NCBI RefSeq assembly: GCF_003977685.1
Contig: NZ_RYZH01000055.1
Location: 1 to 41,146 of the forward strand
Source of the DNA: Tautonia sociabilis
Lineage (GTDB): Bacteria > Planctomycetota > Planctomycetia > Isosphaerales > Isosphaeraceae
Direction: 5' to 3'
DNA: 41,146 nt
Both the position numbers and the translations under genes were made by a program. Positions 1 through 8,268 of the stretch are shown here, piece after piece. Every line of letters starts with the position of its first letter. Within the stretch, counting starts at the first letter, position 1. The notes below the pieces were generated by a model, which made no database searches, was not told the origin of the DNA, and saw only the letters and a program-made list of their open reading frames with translations.

Positions 1-1610
1 GGGTCGGGTCTGGCACCGGTCGGGAGGCGGCCCCGGGGCTCGGCCCCGCCGGTGAGGTCTCGGGTGTCGGTCGCGGCTCTTGGGGGTCGGGATCGGGGTG
101 GGGGAACGGGAATCGGGTCGTCTTGCCTCGTCTTGCCTTGCTTTGCCTGACCTGACCTTCGCCTCGTCTTGCCTCGTCTTGGGTGGTCGGGGCTCGCGAT
201 CGGTGGTCGGGGCTCGCGATCGGCGGCCTGGCCCCGTCATTGGGCCGGGCCGGGCCGGGCCCTGTCAGCGCCCGGCCCCGTGGGCCGAGGGGAGGGGCCG
301 GAGATGGGCCCACCCGCCGGCCCGGCCGATCGGCGGCCCGGCGGGCATGGGGCCTCGCGGTCGGGGAGGCGTCGAAGCCGCTCGAGCCACCCTGGTTTCG
401 GTTCCGTCGGCAGCGCGGGGCGATCCGGATCCCCCCCCGGGGGCATGCGTCACGGTCCGCTCCGGGAAACCGGAGGCGGCGACGAGATTCCATCGGCGTC
501 GGGGGAGTTCGTAATGCAATTCGCGTTCCGCGACGTCCATTCAGCCGAATCGGGAACTCCAGGGCCCTACCCCTCGCGGCGGGCCGCTGGATGCGGGAAC
601 CGTCCGGGGATGAGGCGAAGCTGGACGGGGACCGGCGGTACCGACCGGGCAGCGGCGCGGCCGAGGCCCTCGACGCAGGCGGGGCCGCCATCGGACGGGG
701 CCACGACCGGGCCCGGGTCCGGGGCGATCGCAAAGGGGGCCGAGATGGTCGCCGCTCCCACTCAGGCCGGGGGGCGATCCGCGCAAACCTGCCCGCGGGG
801 GTGAGGCCCGAGGCCGCCCCCCGACGAGGGTGCCGGCCGGCCCGCGACTCCCGGGGGGATTGTGACCATCTCGGGCCGCCTGACAAGCCCAGTTCCTGCC
901 GCCGGTGGCCCGGCGCGGCGGGATCAGCACGGCCCCCCCCTCGGTCCTCGAAGCGTCATCCGGCGGGTGCCGGGCCCGAAACCCCGGGGGATGCAATCGG
1001 TCGGATCGTGATCCTCAGGTCAGTCAGCTCGACTCGACGCGCTCGGCCGTCGCCGATCGGCGGCGACCAGTCCGATCGCTCATGAGATGAGGGCGGAACT
1101 CGCCGTCCTCGACCTTACTCTGGCACGCCGGGGCGAAAAGATCAAGTCCCCGGTCCCTCCGACTCGGCAAATGCGCTGCCGTTCCACCACAATCCTGGGT
1201 CCTGGGATCCAATCCCGCCCGTTCTGACCATTACGACGCGGATCGGCTGGTTGTGCGTTCGATCCCGGCGAATTGCCGGAACGGCCCGATCCGGACCCTT
1301 CCGGCGGGGGGCTCGGGGCGGGGGGCAGGGACGCCTCGGTCGAGATGCCGCGCGGATCCGCACACCATCGGTTCGCCAGCTCCGAGGCCAACCTCCCTCC
1401 GGCCTCTCGGCGGTCGGGGGCCGGGGGGCCGGTCCAGAGCAGACGAGGGCGGCGGGTGCCGATAGAATGGGGGCTGGTGGTCGGCCTTCGGGCGACGGCA
1501 TGCCCGGGGTCCGCGACCCTTCCCGTCTTGATCGGCCCGAGCCCTCTGCGCCGGGTCGGCCCGTCCTTCCCCCACTCTGGATCGATTCGCAGGACAAGGG
1601 AGTTCCGGTC
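1..1610. other. Long gene-poor stretch before the DUF362 gene
   Basis: No reading frame here has a convincing start, ribosome binding site or recognisable product. Frames on both strands are low-complexity Arg/Pro/Gly/Ala translations of GC-rich DNA. The first 250 bases carry short tandem repeats, listed separately. A TAGAAT hexamer at 1463-1468 could be the -10 box of the downstream gene, but no matching -35 is visible. I looked for tRNA, 5S rRNA, SRP RNA, tmRNA and RNase P core motifs and recognised none. Confidence 0.6.
117..222. repeat. Short tandem repeats, periods about 10 and 20 bp
   Basis: Between about 117 and 180 the decamer TCGTCTTGCC recurs in perfect and degenerate copies. Immediately after, a 20-bp unit beginning GGTGGTCGGG is repeated in tandem at 182-201 and 202-221. 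Both lie in non-coding DNA and resemble the other short-period arrays in spacers of this window. Confidence 0.7.
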
Positions 1611-2855
1611 ATGCGCGAACAGCACCCCTGCGGCGGCGTGAGGCGTCGGCAATTCCTGGCAAGCGCGGCGGCGGCGGCCTCGGCGCTGCCGGCCCTGGGG
1701 GCGTCGCCGAGGTTCGCCTCGGCCTCGGCCTCGGCCTTGCCCTTGGCTGGCCCGCAGGACGACGAGGCGGCCGGCCGGCTCGGCGTGCCGGGGCCGTACC
1801 CCGGCCGGGTGATCGAGGCGCGCAACCCGGCCATGTGCCGAGCGGGCAAGAAGGACCGCCGGGCCATCAAGCAGACCCTCGACCGCGCCCTCACCGAGCT
1901 GACCGGCGCCGACGACGCCGTGGAAACCTGGCGCACCTTCTTCGAGCCCGGCGACGTGGTCGGCATCAAGGTCGTGCCCAACGGCCACCCGCAGCACCCG
2001 AGCTCGCCGGAACTGGTTCTGGAGGTCATCGCCGGCCTGGAGTCGGCCGGCGTGAAGCGCTCGGACATGGTCGTCTTCGATCGGTACGAGTCCGAGTTCC
2101 TCGCCGCCGGCTACCAGGACATCCTGCCTGATGGCGTCGCCTTCGGCGGCCTGACCGCCCGGGAGGGGGACCCCTCGCAGTTGAAGCTCTCGTTCGAGGG
2201 GGGCAAGGGGATCTCCGGCTACGACCCCGACGAGTACGTCGAGATGGAGCTGGTCAGCCGGGGGCACGACCCGAAGGACGACCGCGCCTACCGGTCGCAC
2301 CTCGGCCTGCTGGTGACCCGTCGGCTGAACAAGATCGTCTGCCTGCCCTGCCTGAAGGACCACGGCGCCTCGGGCGTGACCGGCTGCCTGAAGAACATGA
2401 GCCACGGGCTGGTGAACAACGTGGAGCGGTCGCACTCCTCCCCCTGGGCGAATGCGACGAACATGTTCATCCCCTCGGTCGTCCGGCACCCGATCATCCG
2501 GGAGAAGTGCGTGTTGCAGATCATGGACGGCATCCGGGGCATCTGGCAGGGCGGCCCCTTCGGCTGGAACGCCGAATGGGCCTGGGACTACAACGCCCTG
2601 CTCGTCGGCACCGACCCGGTGGCGATCGACCACGTGGAGTGGGACATCGTCGACGCGAAGCGGAAGGAGATGGGGGTCCCCGGCGTCGGCGCCGTCGGCC
2701 GACTGGCCGCCGACCCGTTCCACCGAGAGGGGTTCGACATCCGCCAGCCCCAGCATATCGCCCTGGCCGGCAACCTCGGCCTGGGGTACTTCGACTACGA
2801 GTCTCCCCGGGGACGCCGGCGGTCGATCGACCGCCGGATCATCCAGGTCGGCTGA
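1611..2855 (+). CDS. Tat-exported DUF362 domain protein
   Basis: A 414-residue protein. The N-terminus has a twin-arginine signal (RRRQFLAS at residues 11-18) followed by an Ala-rich hydrophobic stretch, so it should be exported folded. The body matches the DUF362 family: PNGHPQHPSSPELVLEVIAG, then VVFDRYESEF, and a Cys-containing middle part (IVCLPCLKDHGASGVTGCLK). Family members are sometimes linked to Fe-S or cofactor chemistry, but no biochemical role is established here. The ATG at 1611 is chosen because it places the Tat motif at the N-terminus; the frame is open further upstream but that part looks non-coding. The gene ends 10 bp from the convergent sulfatase-like gene. Family call is firm; function unknown. 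Confidence 0.85.
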   Translation: MREQHPCGGVRRRQFLASAAAAASALPALGASPRFASASASALPLAGPQDDEAAGRLGVPGPYPGRVIEARNPAMCRAGKKDRRAIKQTLDRALTELTGADDAVETWRTFFEPGDVVGIKVVPNGHPQHPSSPELVLEVIAGLESAGVKRSDMVVFDRYESEFLAAGYQDILPDGVAFGGLTAREGDPSQLKLSFEGGKGISGYDPDEYVEMELVSRGHDPKDDRAYRSHLGLLVTRRLNKIVCLPCLKDHGASGVTGCLKNMSHGLVNNVERSHSSPWANATNMFIPSVVRHPIIREKCVLQIMDGIRGIWQGGPFGWNAEWAWDYNALLVGTDPVAIDHVEWDIVDAKRKEMGVPGVGAVGRLAADPFHREGFDIRQPQHIALAGNLGLGYFDYESPRGRRRSIDRRIIQVG

Positions 2856-2865
2856 GCCGGCCGGA

Positions 2866-4839
2866 TCACCCGCCCGGGGCCCCCGGATCCCCGCCCGAGA
2901 TGCCGCCGAGGACCTCGTCCAGCGCCCGTCGGGAGGCATCGAGGGCGGGCGCCAACTGGGGGAACCGGGCGAGGTTCTGCTCCTCGCCGGGGTCGATCTG
3001 GAGCTGGTAGAGCTCCTCGAGTCGGCCCCGGCCCTCCATCTGGATGCGAATGTACTTGAATCCCTGGGCGTCGATGATCGCCGCCATCCGGCCGAGCCGG
3101 ACCGGGGAGCGGACGCCGTTGGGGGGGAACGGGTTGGCCCCGGCCACCGTCGCCAGCCGGGGGGACCGGGGAGCGTCGGTCTGGCCCTCCCAGAGCGGGG
3201 CCAGCGACGAGCCCGGCAGCTCCTGCTCGGGGGCGCCGATCAGGTCGAGGATCGTGGCCGGCACGTCGCGCAGGCTCACCGCCTCCGCCACCCGGGTCCC
3301 CTCCGGCACTCCGGGGCCGGCGACGATCAGCGGCACGTCGATCTGGTCGTGATACAGGCTTCCGCCGTGGCCGTAGAGGCCGTGCTCGCCGAACGCCTCG
3401 CCGTGGTCGGAGGTGACGACCACGATCGTCTCCTCCAGCAGCCCTCGGCCTTCCAGCTCGTCGAGCAGCCGGCCGATCCGCTCGTCGAGGTAGGCCAGGC
3501 ACGAGTCGTAGCCGTCCACCAGCACGTCCTGGTCCTCCGGCGTGATCCCGTCCTTGTTCGGCCAGAACCACCAGTGCTGGAGCAGCTGCCGCTCGTCGTT
3601 GGCTTCCGGACGGCGGCCGAAGCGGTGCTCGGCCCCCTTGGGGACGAGGTAGGGGTCGTGGGCGTCGAAGTAGTTCAGGAAGGCGAAGAACGGCCGGTCG
3701 CCCCGGCGGCCGTCGAGCCATCGCAGGAAGTCGCGATTGATCGTGTCGGCGTCCTTGGAATGGATCCGGGAGGAGGGCCGGGCCGGGTCCTGGTCGAGGT
3801 TCCGGATCAGGGCGTCGGCCTGGTCGACCAGGAAGGTCCCCAGCGCCGACGACACCAGGGCGCGCATCGGAGTCGCCGGGAAGTCCTCGTAGTGGGAGAA
3901 GCCGCGGTCGAGCCCGGTGGCGTAGGTGCAGTAGAACAGGTTGGCGACGAACCCCGCCGTCTCGTAGCCGAGGCGGGAGCAGACCTCGGCCAGCGTCGGC
4001 GCCGTGGCGTCCATCGGCTCGTAGCGGCCGCCGGCGACCTCGGCGGGCCAGCGGCCGGTCATCAGGCTGGCGTGCGAGGGGAGCGTCCAGGGGGAGGTCG
4101 CGAAGGCCCGCTCGAAGCGGACCCCGCGCCCGGCCAGGGCCGACAGCCGAGGGGACGTCGGGCGCCGGTAGCCGTACAGGTCGAGGTGGTCGGCCCGGAC
4201 CGTGTCGAGCACGATCAGCAGCACGTTGGGCCTGCCGGCCGCCTCGGCGACGGGCCTCGGCGCCGACCGCAAGCCCCGGGTGGCGGTGAACCCGGCCAGC
4301 GCGACCAGGCCCATGAGCATCGCCGGCGTGCTGAGCCGGGCGGCCCGGCCGATCCGACGACCCCGGCGCCGAAGCCCCGGCAGCAGCCGGCAGGCGAGGC
4401 CCGCGGTCAGCAACGCCAGGGCGATCGGGTGGAGCCGGATCCCCACGTTCGAGAGCAGCACCATCAGCGGCGGCAGCGGCGCGGCCGTTCCCAGCACGAA
4501 GAGGCCGATCCGGGCCCCGAGCTTCCTCCAGGCGATCATGATCGCCGAGGCCGGCAGCGCCAGGGTGACGAACATCGCCGCGTCGGCCAGGGGGATCATC
4601 CAGGGATAGTGCCGGCTCTTGTTGTCGCTGTCCCAGAGTGCCCCGGCCTCGTGGTCGGTCAGCACCAGGGCGAGCACCTCGAGGTAGCCGGCCAGCAGGC
4701 CGAGCCAGGCTGCCAGGCCGATCAGGCCCGCCGGCCCTGGCCCGGGCCAGGCGCCTCCCGGGCCGGAGGACGGGTCATCCCGGGCCGGTGCGGCCTCCCT
4801 CGAGGTCGTTCGGGTCGCTTCGGTCGCCGTCGAGGTCAT
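2866..4839 (-). CDS. Membrane-anchored sulfatase-like (alkaline phosphatase superfamily) enzyme
   Basis: A 657-residue protein with about five membrane helices (roughly residues 38-61, 80-102, 108-131, 136-153 and 171-190) followed by an extracytoplasmic sulfatase-fold domain. The catalytic domain opens with PNVLLIVLDTVRADH (metal ligand Asp212) and has WTLPSHASLMTG at 251-262, where classical sulfatases have C/S-x-P-S-R. Thr252 therefore sits at the nucleophile position, as in LtaS/phosphoethanolamine-transferase-like relatives, and formylglycine maturation is not expected. A later TSDHGEAFGEHG supplies metal ligands. The chosen ATG has a strong AGGAGG-type ribosome binding site about 5 bases upstream; 27 codons of Pro-rich in-frame sequence before it are excluded. 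The gene diverges from the phosphodiesterase gene across the decamer array. Substrate unknown: phosphodiester or phosphoglycerol transfer is as likely as sulfate ester hydrolysis. Confidence 0.85.
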   Translation of the reverse strand: MTSTATEATRTTSREAAPARDDPSSGPGGAWPGPGPAGLIGLAAWLGLLAGYLEVLALVLTDHEAGALWDSDNKSRHYPWMIPLADAAMFVTLALPASAIMIAWRKLGARIGLFVLGTAAPLPPLMVLLSNVGIRLHPIALALLTAGLACRLLPGLRRRGRRIGRAARLSTPAMLMGLVALAGFTATRGLRSAPRPVAEAAGRPNVLLIVLDTVRADHLDLYGYRRPTSPRLSALAGRGVRFERAFATSPWTLPSHASLMTGRWPAEVAGGRYEPMDATAPTLAEVCSRLGYETAGFVANLFYCTYATGLDRGFSHYEDFPATPMRALVSSALGTFLVDQADALIRNLDQDPARPSSRIHSKDADTINRDFLRWLDGRRGDRPFFAFLNYFDAHDPYLVPKGAEHRFGRRPEANDERQLLQHWWFWPNKDGITPEDQDVLVDGYDSCLAYLDERIGRLLDELEGRGLLEETIVVVTSDHGEAFGEHGLYGHGGSLYHDQIDVPLIVAGPGVPEGTRVAEAVSLRDVPATILDLIGAPEQELPGSSLAPLWEGQTDAPRSPRLATVAGANPFPPNGVRSPVRLGRMAAIIDAQGFKYIRIQMEGRGRLEELYQLQIDPGEEQNLARFPQLAPALDASRRALDEVLGGISGGDPGAPGG

Positions 4840-5318
4840 GGTCCTCCTCCCCGGGGGTGGCGGCGGGGGCGGGGCGATCGGGAGGGGGGGCGGGCCGATC
4901 CGGCCGGCGCCGTGTCGCATTGAACCCCTCGTCGCCCTTGGCTTAGGATGTCGGGCGGCGGTTCGGCCCGGCTCAGGGCCGATGGCCCCCGATCGAATCG
5001 AATCGGATCGAATCGGATCGAATCGGATCGAATCGGATCGAATCGGATCGAATCGGATCGAATCGGAGCCGAGCGGAACGCCCCGCGTCCCGGACGACGA
5101 TGCACCGCCTGTTCTCCTGGACTATGGCGACATCGAGCCGGCGGCGGTCCCGCCGCCGACCTCGGCCGTCGCGGTCGTCGAGGGGCGTTGGGTGATGGTC
5201 GGGAGGGAGACCTCCCGGTTTCTCGGCCGGTGCGCCCGGGCCTCCTCCCGGGATCGAGAGTCCGGCGGGGCCGGCCCCCGGTCCCGGGGAGCCCAGTCCA
5301 GGGAAGGAGGCCGACGGC
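4840..5318. other. Divergent intergenic region with decamer array
   Basis: This spacer separates the start of the membrane sulfatase-like gene (minus) from the phosphodiesterase gene (plus) and should hold both promoters. Its main visible content is the AATCGGATCG array at 4991-5067. I could not pick out a convincing -35/-10 pair on either strand. Purine-rich ribosome binding sites flank both ends. Confidence 0.6.
4991..5067. repeat. Tandem decamer array, unit AATCGGATCG
   Basis: About seven and a half near-perfect copies of a 10-bp unit lie head to tail in the spacer between two divergent genes. The copies are identical apart from the edges, which suggests recent slippage and probable copy-number variation. 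The period is close to one helical turn, so any protein bound to the unit would sit on one DNA face; this is inference. No start codon gives it a plausible coding role. Confidence 0.9.
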
Positions 5319-7190
5319 GTGGCAAGGGTCGCGATCGAGAAGGTGATCGTCGTCGGCCTCGACGGGCTGGAGCCGAGGCTCGTCGGGGAGATGCTCAGGA
5401 GGGGGGAGCTGCCCCATCTGGCCCGGCTGTCGGCGGAGGGCGGCCTGGGGAGGGTCGCGACCACCTCCCCGGCCCAGACGCCGGTCGCCTGGTCGAGCTT
5501 CGCCACCGGCACCAACCCCGGCGGCCACGGCATCTTCGACTTCATCGCCCGGGAGCCTCGCTCCTACCGGCCGGATCTCGCCCTGAACCGCTACGAGCAG
5601 CCCAGCCCCTTCCTGCCGGCCAGGGTCGTGAACCTCCGCCGGGGGCAGCCGGTCTGGGACCTGCTCTCCTCGGCCGGGATCCGCTCGGTCATCCTCCGAT
5701 GCCCCTGCTCCTACCCGCCCGACCCTCTCCGGGGACGGCTGCTCTCCGGCATGGGAGTGCCCGACCTCCGGGGAGGCTTCGGCACCGGCACCTTCTACAC
5801 CACCGACCCGGCCGAGGCGGCGCGGGAGAGCGAGCAGGTCGTTCCCCTGGACTGGCCAGGGCCCGGCTCCGGGCCGATCGAGTCGGTCGTCATCGGCCCG
5901 AGGAACCCGAAGGACCGCTCCGACGCGACGACCCCCCTGACGATCGATCCCCGTCCCGACGAGGGGAGGGTGCTGCTGCGGACCTCGGGGACGCCCGGCG
6001 AGCTGGAGCTCAGGCCCGGCTCCTGGAGCCCCTGGGTCCGCTTGCGGTTCAAGCTCGGCCTGTTGCAGGGAGCCCGGGGGATCGTCCGGTTCCTGCTGCG
6101 GAGGCTGGAGCCGGGCCGGCTGGAGCTGTACGCCTCTCCCGTGAACTTCGACCCGATGGCGCCGCCGTTCCCGATCAGCCACCCGGACCTCTACGCGGCC
6201 GACCTCGCCGACGAGCTGGGGCTCTACCACACGACCGGGATGGTCGAGGACCACTCGGCGCTGGTCAACGGCCGGATCGACGAGGCGGCCTTCCTCTCCC
6301 AGTGCGACGACTCCTGGCGGGAGCGCGAGGGGATGCTCTCCCGGGAGCTGCACCGGCTCGACGCCGGCTTGCTGTACTGCCTGTTCGACACCCCGGACCG
6401 CGTCCAGCACCTGTTCTGGCGGTTCCTGGAGCCCGACCACCCGGCCAACCTCGGCCTCCCTCCGGATCCCGAGTTCGTCGGGGCGATCGCCGAGACGTAC
6501 CGCCGCGCCGACTCGGCCGTCGGCCTCGCCCTGGAGGCCGCCGACGACCGCACGCTGGTCATCGCGATGAGCGACCACGGCTTCGGCTCCTTCCGCCGGG
6601 GAGTGAACCTCAACGCCTGGCTGCGGGAGCACGGCCTGCTCGCCCTGCGCGACGGCGAGGGGCCCGGCGGCGGGCAGGAGCCCGACCTCCGCCAGGTCGA
6701 CTGGTCGAGGACGAAGGCCTACGCCCTGGGCCTGACCGGGCTCTACCTGAACCGGATCGGCCGGGAGGGCCAGGGGATCGTCCCCCCCGACGAGGCCGAG
6801 GGGCTGAAGGAGCAGATCGCCCGGGGGCTCTCCGGGCTGGTCGACCCGCGGACCGGCCGGGAGGCGATCCGGGGCGTCGACTCCCGGGAGCGGGCCTATG
6901 CGGGCCCCTTCGTCGAGGAGGCGCCGGACCTGGTCGTCCGCTTCGGGGCCGGCTACCGGGTGTCGTGGTCCGGGTCGCTCGGCGGGGTGTCGGCCGGGAT
7001 CTTCGAGGACAACACGAGGAGGTGGTCCGGCGACCACATCGTCGACCCGGCCCTGGTCCCCGGCCTGCTGGCCATGAACCGGCCGTTCCGGGACGAGGGA
7101 GCGGCGATGGTCGACCTGGCGCCGACGATCCTGGAGGCGCTCGGCCAGCCCGCCGGCCCGGCGATGGAGGGGAGGTCCCTGCTGCGATGA
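5319..7190 (+). CDS. Alkaline phosphatase family protein (phosphodiesterase/nucleotide pyrophosphatase type)
   Basis: A 623-residue cytoplasmic-looking member of the type I phosphodiesterase/nucleotide pyrophosphatase branch. All expected active-site elements are visible: Asp15 in VGLDG, the likely nucleophile Thr54 in AQTPVAWSSFATG, the HGIFDF stretch that follows, the D-x3-D-x3-H type ligands in DTPDRVQHLFW, the SDHGFG motif, and a late His in SGDHIVDP. Translation starts at a GTG preceded by a clear GGAAGGAGG site. The last codons overlap the ATG of the next gene (ATGA), so the two are translationally coupled. It probably hydrolyses a phosphodiester or pyrophosphate bond; the substrate cannot be read from sequence. 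Family confidence is high. Confidence 0.88.
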   Translation: MARVAIEKVIVVGLDGLEPRLVGEMLRRGELPHLARLSAEGGLGRVATTSPAQTPVAWSSFATGTNPGGHGIFDFIAREPRSYRPDLALNRYEQPSPFLPARVVNLRRGQPVWDLLSSAGIRSVILRCPCSYPPDPLRGRLLSGMGVPDLRGGFGTGTFYTTDPAEAARESEQVVPLDWPGPGSGPIESVVIGPRNPKDRSDATTPLTIDPRPDEGRVLLRTSGTPGELELRPGSWSPWVRLRFKLGLLQGARGIVRFLLRRLEPGRLELYASPVNFDPMAPPFPISHPDLYAADLADELGLYHTTGMVEDHSALVNGRIDEAAFLSQCDDSWREREGMLSRELHRLDAGLLYCLFDTPDRVQHLFWRFLEPDHPANLGLPPDPEFVGAIAETYRRADSAVGLALEAADDRTLVIAMSDHGFGSFRRGVNLNAWLREHGLLALRDGEGPGGGQEPDLRQVDWSRTKAYALGLTGLYLNRIGREGQGIVPPDEAEGLKEQIARGLSGLVDPRTGREAIRGVDSRERAYAGPFVEEAPDLVVRFGAGYRVSWSGSLGGVSAGIFEDNTRRWSGDHIVDPALVPGLLAMNRPFRDEGAAMVDLAPTILEALGQPAGPAMEGRSLLR

Positions 7191-7921
7191 CCATGAAGAC
7201 GCTCGTCATCGGCCTCGACGGGCTGCCGGCCGACCTCCTGCTGGGAGACGACCGCCTGGCTCACGTCCGCCACCTGATGGCCTCGGGCGGCTTCGCCCGG
7301 CTCTCCGGCGAGCGGCCCGCCGACCCCTCCGCCTTCTGGCGCTCCCTGGACCTCGGCCGGCTCCCCGGGCCGGACGACGACGGCGAGGGAGCCCACTGGC
7401 CCTCGCTGCCCGGGCTGCTCTCGGGCGACGAGCCTCCGCTGCTCGTTGGCGGCCCGTCGTGCTCGGGGGGAGACCCGATCGCCGAGAGCGAGGCTCGGCT
7501 CGCCGAGTTCTCCCGCCGGCTGGCCGAGGCCCCCTGGTCCTTCGCCCGGCTGATCGACAACGCCCCGGCCCTCCTCCAGGCCTCGGGAGCCGAGGGGGCG
7601 ATCGACTCCTGGATCCGACGCCTCGACGACGCCCTGGCGCCGATGCTCGAGCGCCTGGGAGACTCGGGGACCGTGCTGATCGCCTCCCGGGGAGTCGCCG
7701 ACTCGGCCGCCGTGCTCGCCACCACCGGAGGAGGGCCGGGAGGGGAGATCCCCGGCCTTCGGCTCGTCGACCTCGCCCCAATGCTGCTGGCCCTCGCCGG
7801 CCGGCCGATCCCCCCCTCGATGACCGGCCGGGCCCCCGACGCCCCCCCCGGCCCCTCCGGCGACGAGCCGGACGACGAGCAGGCGGTGCGGGACCGGCTC
7901 CAGGGGCTGGGATACCTCTGA
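7187..7921 (+). CDS. Truncated, probably non-catalytic paralogue of the preceding phosphodiesterase
   Basis: A 244-residue protein that begins like its upstream neighbour (VIGLDGL, Asp11) and ends with the same family tail (VDLAPMLLALAGRPIPPSMTGR, then RLQGLGYL) but lacks most of the central domain. At the position of the neighbour's catalytic Thr54 (AQTP) it has Asp46 (PADP), and where the neighbour has SDHGFG it has ASRGVA, so both nucleophile and two metal ligands are missing. The start overlaps the upstream stop codon. The frame is intact with no internal stops, which argues for a retained pseudoenzyme, perhaps a partner or regulator of the active copy, rather than random decay. That role is inference. 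Confidence 0.75.
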   Translation: MTMKTLVIGLDGLPADLLLGDDRLAHVRHLMASGGFARLSGERPADPSAFWRSLDLGRLPGPDDDGEGAHWPSLPGLLSGDEPPLLVGGPSCSGGDPIAESEARLAEFSRRLAEAPWSFARLIDNAPALLQASGAEGAIDSWIRRLDDALAPMLERLGDSGTVLIASRGVADSAAVLATTGGGPGGEIPGLRLVDLAPMLLALAGRPIPPSMTGRAPDAPPGPSGDEPDDEQAVRDRLQGLGYL

Positions 7922-7949
7922 GGCGGGTGAGGCGGATCGCGCATCGCAG

Positions 7950-7962
7950 GGGGCTTCGCCCC
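7950..7962 (+). terminator. Small GC hairpin after the phosphodiesterase pair
   Basis: GGGGC and GCCCC pair around a TTC loop 28 bases after the stop codon. There is no T-run, so termination is only plausible. Confidence 0.35.
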
Positions 7963-8148
7963 GGGCCCGGAGGGCAGGCCGACCCCGTCCGGTGGCGGAG
8001 CGTCAGGGCCGGTGCCGGCTCTCGGCAGAGGCGAGGATGCAGCAGTGGCGTCACGGCGGCGGATGTCGGCCGTAGGACAGATGCCGGATCCCCCGCCTCG
8101 GGGGGCGGAGCTGTGTCGATAACCCAAGATAGCAACGGCAATTGCGTG

Positions 8149-8178
8149 TTGCCTTGGGTGGCGATACGTTTCTAGAAT
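8149..8178 (+). promoter_or_regulatory. Sigma70-like promoter for the vWA genes
   Basis: TTGCCT at 8149-8154 and TAGAAT at 8173-8178 are separated by 18 bases and lie about 90 bases before the chosen start of the first vWA gene. The same TAGAAT box recurs upstream of other genes in this window. Confidence 0.5.
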
Positions 8179-8268
8179 GAATCGGGAGGACGGGGGCCGC
8201 CGAGGCCGTCGTCGATGGAAGCTGGCGGGCCGTCGGACGGTCGATCCGATCGCGTCGGGGGAGCCGGG

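Larger units (their letters stand above)
7922..8268. other. Spacer with hairpin and promoter
   Basis: No gene is seen here. It contains a GC hairpin at 7950-7962 after the pseudo-phosphodiesterase and a sigma70-like promoter at 8149-8178 ahead of the first vWA gene, both listed separately. Confidence 0.6.

Noticed and set aside
1130..1215. tRNA-like fragment on the minus strand (GTGGTGGAACGGCAGCGC)
   Set aside because: The D-arm-like piece is suggestive, but no acceptor stem, anticodon stem or TTCGA loop can be completed.
4950..5346. Small protein encoded across the decamer array
   Set aside because: The array is open in several frames simply because the unit lacks stop codons; no start with a ribosome binding site precedes it and the sequence is pure repeat.
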